From assembly GCA_029531795.1 (NCBI GenBank), contig JAPEIS010000008.1:434001-498000 (forward strand): a stretch of DNA of 64,000 nt, read 5' to 3'. Positions 1 to 12,293 of this stretch are shown piece after piece. A program made the position numbers and the translations under genes. Every line of letters starts with the position of its first letter. Positions within the stretch are counted from its first letter, which is position 1. This stretch comes from Sclerotinia nivalis. Lineage: Eukaryota; Ascomycota; Leotiomycetes; Helotiales; Sclerotiniaceae. Below the pieces are notes generated by a model. The model searched no databases. It worked only from the letters and a program-made list of their open reading frames with translations, and had not been told where the DNA came from.

Positions 1-479
1 ATTGGCCAATAAACTAGCTCATTTACCAATCAACATAGTTGATTGGCGAATCCCTATATTGGCCAATGCCCCGGAACACATATACACACTACACTAGTTA
101 ATTCGTTACTACTAATCAAAACCGACTACATCAATCAAATCGATCAATATATTACAACTTACACTTATTTCTTTACATCAATTGATCAATAACAATTAAA
201 ACGATCAACTTTATCCAAATGATCAATATTCGGAGTGACCAATATAATCAATGGGTCCACCTTATCGACATAATCACGAAATAATCAATTTGGTCAATTT
301 GGTCAATTTGATCAATATAATCAATTAATCGACTAAATTGAACCATGCCACCAATTTCAATCGGAATCGCTCGAAATCGATACCCATACATTATCAAGAC
401 CTATACTCTATATTTGATCAATCATTACTCTTTACAATCTTTCCTTGTTGTTACAGACCGATTCTCGATCTGAGGGGTG
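1..479 (+). mobile_element. Copia-A2, 3' end of internal region
   Basis: This is the non-coding 3' end of a Copia-A element whose body lies outside the window to the left. It closely matches the stretches just upstream of the Copia-A LTRs at 40556 and 47460, including a block of tandem TCAATTTGG-like units at about 288-325. A polypurine tract (GAGGGG, about 472-477) directly precedes the LTR, as expected for plus-strand priming, and fixes the orientation as plus. There is no open reading frame of note. Confidence 0.85.
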
Positions 480-833
480 TATCACAGGTAATCACATAAT
501 ACCTGATTCACATGACGAGTAATCTACGATCACTCCATACTCTACGATCATTATACCCCTCATTTCATATTAGTAATCAAGTCCTTCTAGATCTTATCGA
601 TCCTTACAATCGTTAACTCTCCTATGATATCATATAGATCGAAGTCTAATCTAATTGATATCTTTCATCGACTAGATAATTTCCATTAAGTTTATATATA
701 CCATCCACGATCCTTAAAATCAAGGGCAAATCATTTAATACAGTTCTCATTCAATATACACTTAACTTTATCATTTCAACCATCTTCTCCCCGATCTCTT
801 CAACGTGCTCTGTGATCATACTATCTCGTGATA
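480..833 (+). repeat. Copia-A2 3' LTR
   Basis: The 354-bp LTR begins TATCACAGG and ends CGTGATA. In better-preserved copies the ends are TGTCACGGG and CGTGATA, so the usual TG..CA termini have been altered by transitions. The element is inserted into the minus-strand Copia-A1. The sequence after the LTR (834 on) continues Copia-A1 without loss, so ATCTT at 834-838 should be its right target duplication. The left duplication is outside the window. Confidence 0.88.
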
Positions 834-2790
834 ATCTTTGATCACAAAAAGCTATAATACATTTATATACCTTTTATCGAAATCAAAAAGATTTTATTAG
901 ATTTTGTAGAATAACTAAAACGACTAATAATTATTTGATACACAAAAGATAATCTATTTTATATAGATACAAATATAATCTATATATTTGATACGAATGA
1001 TACCTTTTATCTTGATATTTCGTACTGCAAACACTAGATATTCAAATACTTCCTTTCTTAGATATCCTAAACATTTATACTATAATTCATTTATATTCTT
1101 CCTAAAAAGAAATAGATTACGAAATCGATGAAATGCTTTATTGATTTTACAATTCATTATTAAATATATTAAAGAAAAATTGCTTACAGAAATAAATAAA
1201 AAAATACCCAAATAAATTGAAAATGATTTGTATTCTAAGAATACAAGATTTTCAATACAAATACATTTAATTACTACAATACTATTTGAAAGATCTCCTT
1301 TATAGAGAATACAATTGTATCTAGAATACTATATATCAACTTTCAATAATCGAACCTCCGAAACGATATTGATATAGAAACTAAAGATTAATGCTATATT
1401 GTTCAAAATAAGATCATTATTAAAATAACTATTTTTTTCGATAATTCCCTTGATTATAAGAATACCACAATCTAGAATTTGGAAAGATATAATACCTACC
1501 TTTATAAGATCATTAAGCCTAAATAATATATATCGATGATTATCTATAAAGAAGATATCGTTTATAATATATATAATATTATAATTATTAAACAAAGTAC
1601 TATTGAAGAAACAATAAACTCCTATAACAATAATATAAACTCCTACTTGATTGATTCGAATATTAAGGATAATAATATTGAATAAAGTTTCGAAAGGATT
1701 TACACTTGATTTTATTTATCCTTTCTTAATTCATTTAATATATAAATACTTCTATAATTATAAATTAGCTCAATCCCTAATCACCTTTAATTCGGATTCA
1801 ATATAATACCATCTAAATATTGTATCTGTTTTGCTAATGAATACTAACTCTATAATTGAATAATTATTTACATAATATCGATACCCTAACCCACTCTTTC
1901 AATCGACTTCCGTTTTACAAAAACATACCCAGGTTTTATTAGCATCCGAATTTCCTTTAGAATTGATTCCCTTTTTGTTCTTCTTAGACTTTTTATTATT
2001 TTAAAAAAAGCTAAAAATGGAATATATATCTTTTTTAGCTTTAAAAACTATCAAATTCTGATAAACTAATCCTCCAAAGATATCTCCGAATTGTTGAAGT
2101 AAAAGATTAAATAATCCGAATTGATTATTCATCTCGATCTATATAATCATAATGTTTGTCTAGATTAGAAACAATCTAGCCTCAATTGTTTATAGAAATG
2201 CAATAATAATTACTTCATTCTAAATCTTAGTTATCTTATATAAAAAAACTTTGATATAGACTATAATCCAATCCTTATACTATTTAACAAAATCGATTCT
2301 ACCTAACAACATTTGTACTAGTACAGATCGATATTCATATAGTACTGTTATTTTGGCAATAATTATTATAAAAACGAATTTCCATTTGAATAATAAAATA
2401 ATCATTTTGAATAGAAGAAATATAATTCCTTTATTACGAATAGAAAGCTTTATAAAATGAACTTGGTCTACAATTGATTCGATTTATTTATATATATCTC
2501 GAAAAGCTTTATGATTCTGAATATATTTGTACTAACAATATCGATACTCCGTTTAAAGAATACTAAATTCGATTACAATATCTTGGAATATTGCAAAGAA
2601 GAAAATAATAGATCAAATTGATATAAATCTCAATATAATTCTATCGGAATTCTTTATATTAGTATTTTCATTTATATCTTCCCAGACTTGAATTGCTATA
2701 AAGTATTCTGAGAATTCTCATCGATATCGATTTTGATTAGCTTAATCGTATTTAGCTTAAAGATCAATAGCAAAGAATAAAACTAACAAT
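834..2790 (-). pseudogene. Copia-A1 internal fragment (protease to start of integrase), RIP-degraded
   Basis: This stretch is the reverse complement of about 27330-29240 in the complete Copia-A3. On the minus strand it covers the protease and the start of integrase. An 88-codon open stretch at 1329-1595 corresponds to the protease segment of A3 at about 28500-28770. It is riddled with TAA and TAG stops and is not functional. The element resumes at 9022 on the other side of Copia-B1 and is cut on the left by the insertion of Copia-A2. Confidence 0.8.
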
Positions 2791-2795
2791 TTAAC

Positions 2796-3038
2796 TATTG
2801 GTATTCACGTGCTATTAAAGCATGTGATCCTCACTTAAGCGAAGGCTTCTATATTGAGACCATTCGCATTCAATGGTTCTTTCGAATCTTGATGCGCAAT
2901 ACAATCTTTAATTTAAAGATCAATTGTATAGCAATCCAAATGCCCTTACGGGAATCTCTTTTATAAATAGCTTCAATACAATTAAAAACGTTTTTAACTA
3001 TTTCTATCGATACGACGATTACGGAAATCGTACCGATA
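2796..3038 (+). repeat. Copia-B1 5' LTR
   Basis: The LTR begins TATTGGTATTCACG and ends TACCGATA; the intact ends, seen in other copies, are TGTTGG and CCGACA. It has the same 243-bp length as the other three Copia-B LTRs. The sequence just after it (CTAATTAGTGATCAC) is shared with Copia-B2 and nearly with Copia-C, so it is the likely primer-binding region. Confidence 0.9.
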
Positions 3039-5552
3039 CTAATTAGTGATCACAAATTAGATTGTTTTCAAAATCTTTTCAAAACTCCGAATAACCTCAT
3101 TTTTCACTCTTTCTATTCAACAACGACTTCTACAATACCTCAACTCTCTTCTATATACTATTTGCATTATTATCAATACTCTCTTTCAAAATCCTACCTC
3201 AAATCTTTCATTTTCGAACTCGAATCGATTCAAATTCTATACCTTTTTTACGAAAACTCCGAATAGCTTCAATTTTTTATACTTACTATTATTATCTATT
3301 CGAATTTTATCATCTATCCTCTTCTTTATTCGAATTCGACCCACTTCCTTTTTATTCGATCAATCAGGAAGGTCGAAAGCTACTACGATTTCGATATATA
3401 CATCATTTCGAAATCTTTCGATTTATATCGATTCATTTCGCTCAATCTACTATTCAAAAACTTTTCAAAACGCTATTTCCGTTTTTGTATTATAAGTAAT
3501 CTGTTTCCAGATACGTTTTGAGTATATTTTTGCTACAGAAGTTTGATCAAGAGTATATTTTCTTGGCTGTGTTGCAATTTGTTTTGGTTTACCTTTGGTG
3601 AAGTGTTATTAGACAGTGAATCTTCTTCGAATTGTATTATTTTTGGAGGAATTCTGATTACTTCGTTTCAATCCTTCAAATTTTCGTATTATTACATCAT
3701 ATTCGATTTCTATAATTAATGCGATCTTTTTATTCTAGCAACTTTTCGAATTCCTTTGAAAATTTTTCGAAACGCTATATTCATATTGTATTATATATCA
3801 TTCAATCTCATTATCGATCATTATTATCAAAATACACAACTTTCCTTTTTCAAAAACCTTATTCTTTTCAACTTTTTCTCTTCTTTATTGTATATATTAT
3901 ATAATTATATATTACGAAACTATAATTATAATAAACTATTTAGTTACTATAAGTAATTTTAAGCTTATAGAATAAGTTTATAAAAGTTTGAAGGAGAAAT
4001 ACGATTCTATTATTGATTTTGATAAAAAAGAATAGAATTCGGTATAGGAATATATTTTATTTCGTGGATATCAATACCAATACATTAGAATATATAATGA
4101 AAAGGTTAATAATGCTTTTAAGAAGAATTTTAAGGATTAAACGGTAGAGAATTTCGTTCTAGTTTGTTATTTTTATTTAGCATTTCTTCGAAACGTTTTT
4201 TGTAAGAACGATTTCTATATTAGCAAAATTGATAAAGATACTTTAGGAAAGAATCTTGTTGATATTTTTGTTTATAAATATTTTGTATAAACAAATGAGT
4301 AATTGCAAGAATAGCTTTTACGCTTTTTAAATATAATATTCTTTATACTTCGATATCATTTCGAAAAGTTCTTTTCGATCGATACATATGATCCTTCAAT
4401 TTTCGGTAGTAGTATTATCGATATCAAAAAGGATATTAATTAAGTTGAACCATTTCAGGATTACAATAACAATGATCCATTTCAAACAATTGATTCTCAT
4501 ACTATTATCTTTGAAAAATACAAGAAGATTATTCAAAGTATTATAAACTTTGGCAAGTTCTACAATAGGGATATAAAGTACAACAGTTTCAATAATAATA
4601 TTTAATACAAACTCGTTATTTTTTATAATCAATACAACAAAATCAATTTATTCTTTTCTTATTACAATTTAGCCCTTTCCGCAATATTACAAAACGAAAT
4701 ATTAAGTTTCTATTTCATTATTGTTAATTCTTGCAAACTATCTTTTGATGAAAGTATATACTATATATATAACTACTTCGAAGATCAAAAATATCAACAA
4801 ACAACTTTCACCAAATAGACTTTTATTATATTAGCTTCGATTCAAAAGGGCAACTCTATCATTACTATCTTCGAATGTTTCGAAAAACTAATCAATATAC
4901 TTCAGGATCTTCGATTCAATTTTCCTATCGATTAACAAAATGAACCTTCTATATTCTTAAAGATTATTATTGTTTATTATTTCTATTCTGTATATAAGCT
5001 AATTTGCTCTGATCTTGCTTCGATTTATATAAACTAAATTAACAAGATATATTTCAGCATTATAATCTATGATTTTCCATTCAACAACAATCCATAATTA
5101 TAACTTCAGAAAAAACCTTTCTTCGAATTTAACCCTCTTCAAAAGGAAGTATATTATACAAATCGGATTTACAAAAACAATTGAAGAATTCTACCTCGAT
5201 TTCCAGACTCTAATATAAAATTCCAAAGCAGAAAACATTGTAGATATTACATTTGTAAAAAGGAAGATTGTTAATCAATCAATTATTCTATTGAAAAACA
5301 AAAGAAAGCTAAACAATATTATTGAGAACTTATTAAAACCAAATAATCTGAATACACTTCTATTTTCAAACGATTGTATTGTTAATACATTCTAAATGAA
5401 TATAATATAATTATTTCTTTGGATAAATAATTCATTTTTTTTTATAAAGGAATACGAAAACTCTTTACAAGTAAACTTTTAAAAGAAACTAAACGATAAC
5501 TTTAATCTCGAAGGATTTTTCAACGAATTTACCTCTTCAAATACTCAACAAA
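3039..5552 (+). pseudogene. Copia-B1 gag-like region, degraded
   Basis: By position between the 5' LTR and the protease this should encode the capsid protein. It aligns by eye to the same region of Copia-B2 (12294-15205). Only short open stretches remain (for example 3719-3904), and they carry no motif I can name. No zinc knuckle was seen. Stops fall mostly at TAA and TAG. The gag assignment is inference from element order. Confidence 0.6.
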
Positions 5553-6780
5553 TTGTTATCAAACTATACAATAACATTACTACTCATTTCTTGGGAATTA
5601 CAACTCCATTATCGATTCAAATCTTTTTTTAATTATCGTTATTCAGATAAAGAATTTATCAGAATTATAATCGATTCAAAAGCTACTGTTAAATCTACTA
5701 TTGGTTTCCATCAAGTTGAGGTTTTACAGAAACTTATCGATATTACAATTATATCAAATTCTAACTCTAATATTAATTTCGTTTTCGGAATTAATAATAC
5801 TAAATCAAAAAGAATTATGATATTTAATATATCCATTGGAAGTATTATCTTTTATATTATAGATACCTATACCCTATCCCTTTTATCATTAACAGATATA
5901 AATCGTCTACAAATGGTTTTTGATAATCTCGATAATATTATTGTAGATTCTAAAAGAAATCAAATCTATTCTATAATTAGAAGATTTGATTATATGTTTC
6001 TTTTATAGAATATTACTCTTTCCTTTAATCTAATAGAAATATATAATTCTATTTCATTTTTTTATTTTACTAATATAAAACTTTGAAGATTGTATCATCG
6101 TTTTGATCATTCTTTTATAAAAAAACTCCAAAATATTCTGAAATATACTAATCACAACAAATATATCGAAAAAGAACTTCGTAAACTCAACAAATTTTGT
6201 TATTTCTGTCAAAAATATAGTAGATCTTCAAAATGATTCAAATTTATCTTATATAACAATATCGAATTCAATTTTATAATTTATATCGATATTATATATT
6301 TAAACGGAAAACCAATCTTATATATTATCAATCAAACAATATATTTTCAAATTATACGATTTCTATCTAATATTTCAATAATTGCAATCTGGAATGCTTT
6401 CAAGGAATGCTGAATCGATATTTATATCGAACCTCTAGATTATCTAATCTATAATATCGAAAAGAATTTCGTTGGAAAAGAATTTGTAAATCGAGTTTTA
6501 TTTATAAATATTATAATGAAATCAATCTTTATCGAATCTCATCAATCAATTAGTATTATTGAATAATACTATATATCTTTTCGTTATATATATAAAATCA
6601 TCATTAAAGAAATAATTCAAGAATCTGGTATTATATAGGATATATATCTCCAAATAATTATAAAAGTTATAAACAATTCAATTAATCCAAATGGTTTAAT
6701 TCCTATACTACTTGTATTCAGAATATATCCTAGAATCTCCAATCTAGATTCTCCAAATTCTATCGTTTTGTAACAAATTG
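5553..6780 (+). pseudogene. Copia-B1 protease and integrase, degraded
   Basis: The open stretch 5553-6008 (151 codons) matches the copia-type aspartic protease region found in ascomycete elements: the segments NINFVFGI, TLSLLSLTDINRL and IIRRFDYMFLL are characteristic. Downstream reading through stops gives the integrase. A zinc-binding segment with CYFCQK lies near 6200, followed by the core segment with FIIYIDIIYLNGKPILYI near 6270-6330 and the NFVGKEF segment near 6465-6490. The protein would cut the polyprotein and insert cDNA. Repeated TGA, TAA and TAG stops show it is dead. Confidence 0.8.
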
Positions 6781-7058
6781 TAATTATTGAAAAAGCTATA
6801 TAGGAAATTTATAAACTCTATATACAAAAATAGATTAACGATACTTTAAATCAACGAAATAATCCTTCAATAAATCATATTTACAATCTTCTTATCAATT
6901 CTGATATTTTGATATAACAAAAGATTACTATTTCTAAGAAAGACAAATAGAAAAGTTTATTTTCTTTTTTTAGAATTAATAACGAAATATATAGAATTCA
7001 ATTTCTTAATGGAATTACTGAATTCAGAAGTATTGTTATAAAACTATACTATTCCAAG

Positions 7059-8690
7059 TTGAATGAAGTAACAAATCTTTTTGATAATTTTGATAAGGAA
7101 ATCAATTCCTTTAACAATCCGAAATCAATCAATCAGAATCCAGATTTATCAAATCCAATACAGAAATCTAATCGAAATATAGTTGTTCATATAATAATAC
7201 TCTTTATATCTACTATCATTTGTTCTATTAATTATACTATATAATATCTTTTAAATCGAATTGAAATTCCGATAATTCATTAACACTTTTCAGAAACTTT
7301 ATTGATATCAAACTTTAATTTGATTATCTTTCTAATTAACGAAGATCTTGAAACTATCTTATCTAAATCTAATTTTGTCGATTTTTGTAGAAAAGAGATC
7401 GAAGAATTATTAGAAAAAGGAACTTTCGAAAATGTTCTTATTTTTTCGATCTCTATCGGAATTTGTATTTTCAAAAACCGATTCGTTGATGAAATCAAAT
7501 ATATTGAAATTGATAAAATTATAAAGAAATCACGATTAGTAATTTAAATATACAACAATATTGAAAAGGAAACTGTTTTGATTCAATTTTCAACTCTATA
7601 AAGAGTTAATCAATGGAAATTATTAATTCTAGCTTCAATCTTTAAACTAGAAAATATTTATATTTATTGATATCTAAATTGACGATACGCTTATTATTAC
7701 CAACAAAATATTTGCTGAACTAAAACAGAAATAATTCAAAGCTATCAACTTTCAAGTAAAAGATTGTAAAATGTTAACAAAAACAAACTCTTTCAAATTC
7801 AATAAAGCTATTGTATTATTAATTGATAATATTATCAATCTAATTTAGGAACAATATTGTAAGAATCTTCAACAAATCGTTTTTACCCCTACAGATTTTA
7901 AAGGAATTAAAGGCAAATTACGAAAGAATACTTCAATTTAGAGACAATATATTATTCAGCGGATTAGAGGAATATATGTCGCTAATCTCATTTAATTAGA
8001 AACTGTATATTCATTATCCCGTACCGCTCAAATCATCGATTTTACTCTAGGAGATGTTGAATTCCTGAATAAGACTCTTTTTTAGCAATTCCACAATACT
8101 ATTAGAAGATTGAAATGCGTTTTCCTCGATTCAAAGATCTTTATCCTTTTTGCATTTGTAGATACAGGATTTGTGAATAATCTTGATCACTTTTCTCAAA
8201 TCAGATACATTATAATTCTAATAAACAAATTCAAAAACATAAATATCCTCTATTGGATCTCTATTAAATACAAAAAAGTTACTAAAAGTAGATTAACTTC
8301 AGAACTTTATATAATGACTTTTGAATTCGATATAGCAAATATTATAAAGTTTTCCCTCAATTAAATAGCTATTTGCAATTATCCTATTTCGTTTGTAATA
8401 TATATCGATTCGAAATCACTTTACGAATGCTTTATTAGATTTGATATTATACACGAAAAACAACTAATAATCGATCTGATATATATTCGTCAATCGTATG
8501 AGAAACAAAAGATTCAGAAGATTCGATAGATTGATAGAGATACTAACTTTATTAAAACAATAACGAAAACTAAACCCTATCAAGCTTTAAAGAAATTGAT
8601 TGATATAAATAAGATCAAATTGGAAATGAAGGTATAGATAGAAAGAACAGGTATTACAATTTAAGGTTTTCAAATATTAAAGTTTAAGTT
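7059..8690 (+). pseudogene. Copia-B1 reverse transcriptase and RNase H, degraded and deleted
   Basis: The reverse transcriptase starts near 7302 with a segment containing IEELLEKGTFENV and NRFVDEIK, typical of copia polymerases. About 254 bp corresponding to 17277-17531 of Copia-B2 are missing near 7660. The deletion removes part of the palm, although the catalytic IDDT survives just after it (about 7678-7690). RNase H lies at about 8110-8600 (FVDTGFVNN, SQIRYIIIL and TSELY segments). Numerous stops are present. The polypurine tract before the 3' LTR is around 8759-8766 (AAGAAG). Confidence 0.82.
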
Positions 8691-8773
8691 TCCGGATATT
8701 ATAGTTTTAGGTCTTTCTATTTTTGTATCTATATTTATTGTAACTAGTTATTTTTTTTTAAGAAGATAATCAG

Positions 8774-9016
8774 TATTGGTATTTATATACTTTTAAAATA
8801 TATAATCCTTACTTAAACGAAAACTTTTATATTGAGGCTATTCACATTCAATAATTCTTTCGAACCTTGATACACAATACAACCTTTAATTTAGAGGTCA
8901 ATTGTATAGAAATCCAAGCGCCCTCACAGGAATCTCTTTTGTGAATAGCTTCAATACGATTAAAAACGTTTTTAACCATTTCTATCGATACAACGATTAC
9001 GGAAGTCGTACCGACA
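8774..9016 (+). repeat. Copia-B1 3' LTR
   Basis: The LTR is 243 bp, begins TATTGGTATTTATATAC and ends GTACCGACA. Differences from the 5' LTR are mostly C/T and G/A transitions. It is followed at once by the TTAAC target duplication. Confidence 0.9.
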
Positions 9017-9021
9017 TTAAC

Positions 9022-9373
9022 AGATAACCAATCGATCTAAAAAGTAGTTGATTTATTTGTTAAATCGAAACTAGAAATAGTTCTATTCGAAGTAGATACG
9101 AAAGGATCGTTATCTAAATCGATTAATTTCCAGATTCCGATAACTAAATACTTATTTTGTAAACGAAGATACTACTCTGACTATTGAATACGAATAACAA
9201 AAAGAAAAGAATCAGATTAGTCTTTCGCTATATTTGAAAAATAATAGGAAAGAGATATAAAATGATTAAATTTATAATGAAAATATAAATAAAATGAAGA
9301 AAACCGATTTTTTAAAAATTGAATAATCGTATAATAGAAGTTTAAACAGATTAAAAGCTACCAAACTTATAAC
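9022..9373 (-). pseudogene. Copia-A1 5' internal fragment
   Basis: This is the reverse complement of about 26951-27300 in Copia-A3, that is, the sequence just after the 5' LTR (leader and start of gag). It continues Copia-A1 after the Copia-B1 interruption. No reading frame survives. Confidence 0.8.
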
Positions 9374-9731
9374 TATCACAAGATAATACAATCATAAAGC
9401 ATATTGAAGAGATCGAAAAAAAAACAATTAAAATAAAATAATAGAATTAAGTGTATATTGAATGAAAACTGTATTGAATGACCTGTCTTCGATCTTAAAG
9501 ATCGTGGATAGTATATATAGACTTAATAAAAGCTATCTAATCAACGAAAGGCATCAATTAGACTAGACTTCGATCTGTATAATATCAGAAGAGGATTAAC
9601 AATCGTAAGAATCGACAAGATCTAGAAGGGCCTAATAACTAATACAAAATGAGAAGTATAATGATCATAAAGAATATAGTGATCGTAGATCACCAGTTAT
9701 ATGAATAGATATCATATGATTATCTATGACA
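9374..9731 (-). repeat. Copia-A1 5' LTR
   Basis: The 358-bp LTR reads on the minus strand from TGTCATAGATAATC to CTTGTGATA. It matches the Copia-A LTR throughout, including the copy of the TCTAGATCTTGTCGAT core near 9620. The next 5 bp on the right, ATTCA, should be its target duplication, but the partner end is outside the window. Confidence 0.87.
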
Positions 9732-11188
9732 ATTCAATATATCAAACCCTTTTGAAAACGAAAAAGATATATAGATTATAATAAAGATTTTAGACTTCTC
9801 CTTTTTGAATTTTTTAAAAGCCGATAATTTTCCGTTATCAATCGATTCAATATCTTTATTATTATTATTGAAAAGTTCAATAATTTCCGATATCTTTCTT
9901 TTCGCAAAAACCGATTTGTAAATTTCTTCAATCTTTTTTGTTTTAATAATAAAAGATAAAATTGTTTATTTCTTTTTCATTATAAAATCATTAGTATTCT
10001 ATATACTCTTCATTTTATCTTTGGTATTCTTTCGATTTGTTTGCTTTGCTAAAGTACAAAGGGATTTCTTAAATCGAATTAGAACAATATCGAAGTTATC
10101 TTTCTTATTAGAAGTATCTTCCAATTTGACTTCATTTACCAATTTATTTATAGAATTTTGCTTTAGTTATTAAAAAGTTAACTAAAAGAATCTATAAATA
10201 TTATTAATATATCAACGAAATATTAAAACAAATCTATACCAGTTTCGAACAACTTCATTTTTTTCTTTATTTGTATATTCAATATTAATACAGCCTCTTT
10301 TGTATCCCGAAGTTTACATTTCAAACTATATTTCTTTATTTACAAAGGAAAATCTTTACTTTTCGAATAAAATTAATCTAACGATTATTTAAGCTTTTTC
10401 GAATTACCGTTTCTTTTGGAAAATATGTTGGAATTGTTTCCTATTCGCAATATAATTATAATATTCGATTTATAACAGAATGAAATACTTTTGATAGTAT
10501 TTCGCAAATTTTCTTTTTTCGGATATATTCAATATATAATAAATCGAGTTCTTTGAAAAAAGAATATTCTTTATTAATCATTTCTTTATTTAATAGGACT
10601 TTTTTGTTATTATAATTAATTATACACTTAATACAACAGAAGCAAATTGATTGTATAAATTATAGAAGTAGACGGACAGATTGTATTATTAATTTAGGGA
10701 TTTGGTAAAACATATTAAAGAAAGTTAAGGAATTTGATAAATATTATAAAAATATTAACAAAAGGGTATAAAGAATTTGTAAGAACTTAGAAAGTTTATA
10801 AGACTTTGATAAAACAAGTTATATATTGTTATTATTATTATTATTATTGTTATTTATATTTTATTATATAGAAATGTTCAACACTACAATCACGTTATTG
10901 TTCCACGGCATCTTATATTTAACAAACGATTTAATAACTAATAGACTTTTTAGAAACGAAGTCTTGAAGGGAAAGCTCTATTACAATTAGATAATAATTT
11001 CGATAGAAAACCTATAACTCTATAAAGGAACGTTCTTGTTTCGAATTATTAATATAGAAACGTTATCGATTAGTTTGGAATGTTTAGTAAACAAGCTTCT
11101 TTATATTGATTATAAAAGAATAGAAATAATAATAAACTATAAACATTCCGATATCTCTTTATTGATCGAATTTAAAAATAATAGCTTC
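9732..11188. other. Unassigned AT-rich sequence left of Gypsy-X1
   Basis: This 1.46-kb AT-rich stretch matches none of the element families defined here. It contains a TTA microsatellite run near 10830-10855 and no reading frame with recognisable domains. It should be the 5' flank of Gypsy-X1 but does not resemble that element's 3' flank, which is Copia-A. It may be a further RIP-erased element. Confidence 0.5.
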
Positions 11189-11334
11189 TGTCACGGGTTC
11201 ATAACCCGTTTCTAGTTAATCTGCATAATTGTTTAAGATATCCATTCTTTATATAATCGGTATTCTTTTTAATATCTTTTTCTTTCTTTGTAGAATATCA
11301 TTATATCTTAAAATACTTTATCATTATTGTGATA
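11189..11334 (+). repeat. Gypsy-X1 5' LTR
   Basis: The LTR begins TGTCACGGGTTCATAACCCG and ends TTGTGATA. It opens with a short inverted repeat, CGGGTT..AACCCG. It matches the LTRs at 46332 and 62896 along all 146 bp. Confidence 0.88.
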
Positions 11335-12050
11335 GTATATTTTATTTTTCATAAAGACTCTATTATTGAATAGAAAAAACTGTTCAGTTTTGCCAAATAA
11401 TCAATTTTATAAAATACTCGGAAATTTCGATTATTAATATATCAATAAACAATAAACAATATCTTAATTCGATTCCAATCCAAATTTAGATTTAGATCTA
11501 GATCCAAACTCAAATTTAGATCTAGACTTCGATTTAATCAATACTATATTATTATATAATCAAAATCAAAGATTTTATAATTATATTTAAGTTTTTAAAA
11601 TTGTTTTAGATGATCCATTATTATATCGAATATCATTCAATCAATTTTATCGGAATTATCGATACCTTTAATTTGATCAAAGATAATATTCGAATTCTGA
11701 AAATATATTAAATTTGTTTTCTTTAATTATTAATAGTTTGTATACAAGTTCTTTAATATTGAAAATAAAGATCTTAAAGATCCAATTTTTGTTTTCAATA
11801 TATTTATCAATATATAGAATTTTGAAACTATTGTATATATATAATATTTGTTTAGTTTTATAAAATAGATATTAGTTTAAATAAAGTAATACCAATAAGA
11901 AATATATATATTATAAAAAGATCTGTAACTGAGTAATATAGTTAATGTAAGATTAATGATTCAGAATTTTGCTTTTCGGGAACAATTTGATCAATCATTT
12001 ATTAATACAAATTTTATTATATTAATCTATCGATTACGACAAACTATAAA
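11335..12050 (+). pseudogene. Gypsy-X1 leader and gag N-terminal part, with Asp-rich repeat
   Basis: This is homologous to 63042-63780 in Gypsy-X2. At 11471-11538 a run of GAT-rich hexamers encodes an acidic stretch of alternating Asp, Asn, Leu and Pro; the X2 copy of it is longer. The reading frame is broken by stops. The fragment ends at the Copia-B2 insertion with ATAAA (12046-12050), the left target duplication. Confidence 0.7.
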
Positions 12051-12293
12051 TGTTGGTATTCACGTGCTCTTAAAGCATGTGATCCTCACTTAAGCGAAGG
12101 CTTCTATATTGAGACCATTCGCACTCAATGGTTCTTTCGAACCTTGATGCACAATATAATCTTTAATTTAGAGGTCAATTGTATAGCAATCCAAACGTTC
12201 TCATAAGAATCTCTTTTGTGAATAACTTCAATACGATCATAAACGTTTATAATCATTTCTATTGGATACAATGATTACAGAATCATACCGATA
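12051..12293 (+). repeat. Copia-B2 5' LTR
   Basis: This 243-bp LTR begins TGTTGGTATTCACGTGC, the least altered start in the family, and ends CATACCGATA. Confidence 0.9.

Larger units (their letters stand above)
2796..9016 (+). mobile_element. Copia-B1, Ty1/copia LTR retrotransposon, nearly complete but dead
   Basis: The element is 6221 bp with two 243-bp LTRs (2796-3038 and 8774-9016). It is flanked by the exact 5-bp duplication TTAAC (2791-2795 and 9017-9021). It is inserted in the minus-strand Copia-A1: the two flanks join to match the A3 sequence near 27290-27310. Internal order is gag-like region, protease, integrase, reverse transcriptase, RNase H, which is the Ty1/copia order. Every coding domain is interrupted by stops. 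Compared with Copia-B2 it lacks about 254 bp in the reverse transcriptase (near 7660). Confidence 0.92.

Noticed and set aside
1..67. Palindrome ATTGGCCAAT at 1-10 and again at 58-67, resembling paired CCAAT boxes.
   Set aside because: It is inside the tail of Copia-A2, is not found in the other copies, and there is no gene nearby to regulate.
285..330. Regularly repeated short units (TCAATTTGG) considered as a CRISPR-like array.
   Set aside because: Units are about 9 bp, contiguous, without spacers, and lie in a retrotransposon 3' region.
10830..10855. TTA trinucleotide run.
   Set aside because: A simple microsatellite in AT-rich DNA, with no sign of function.
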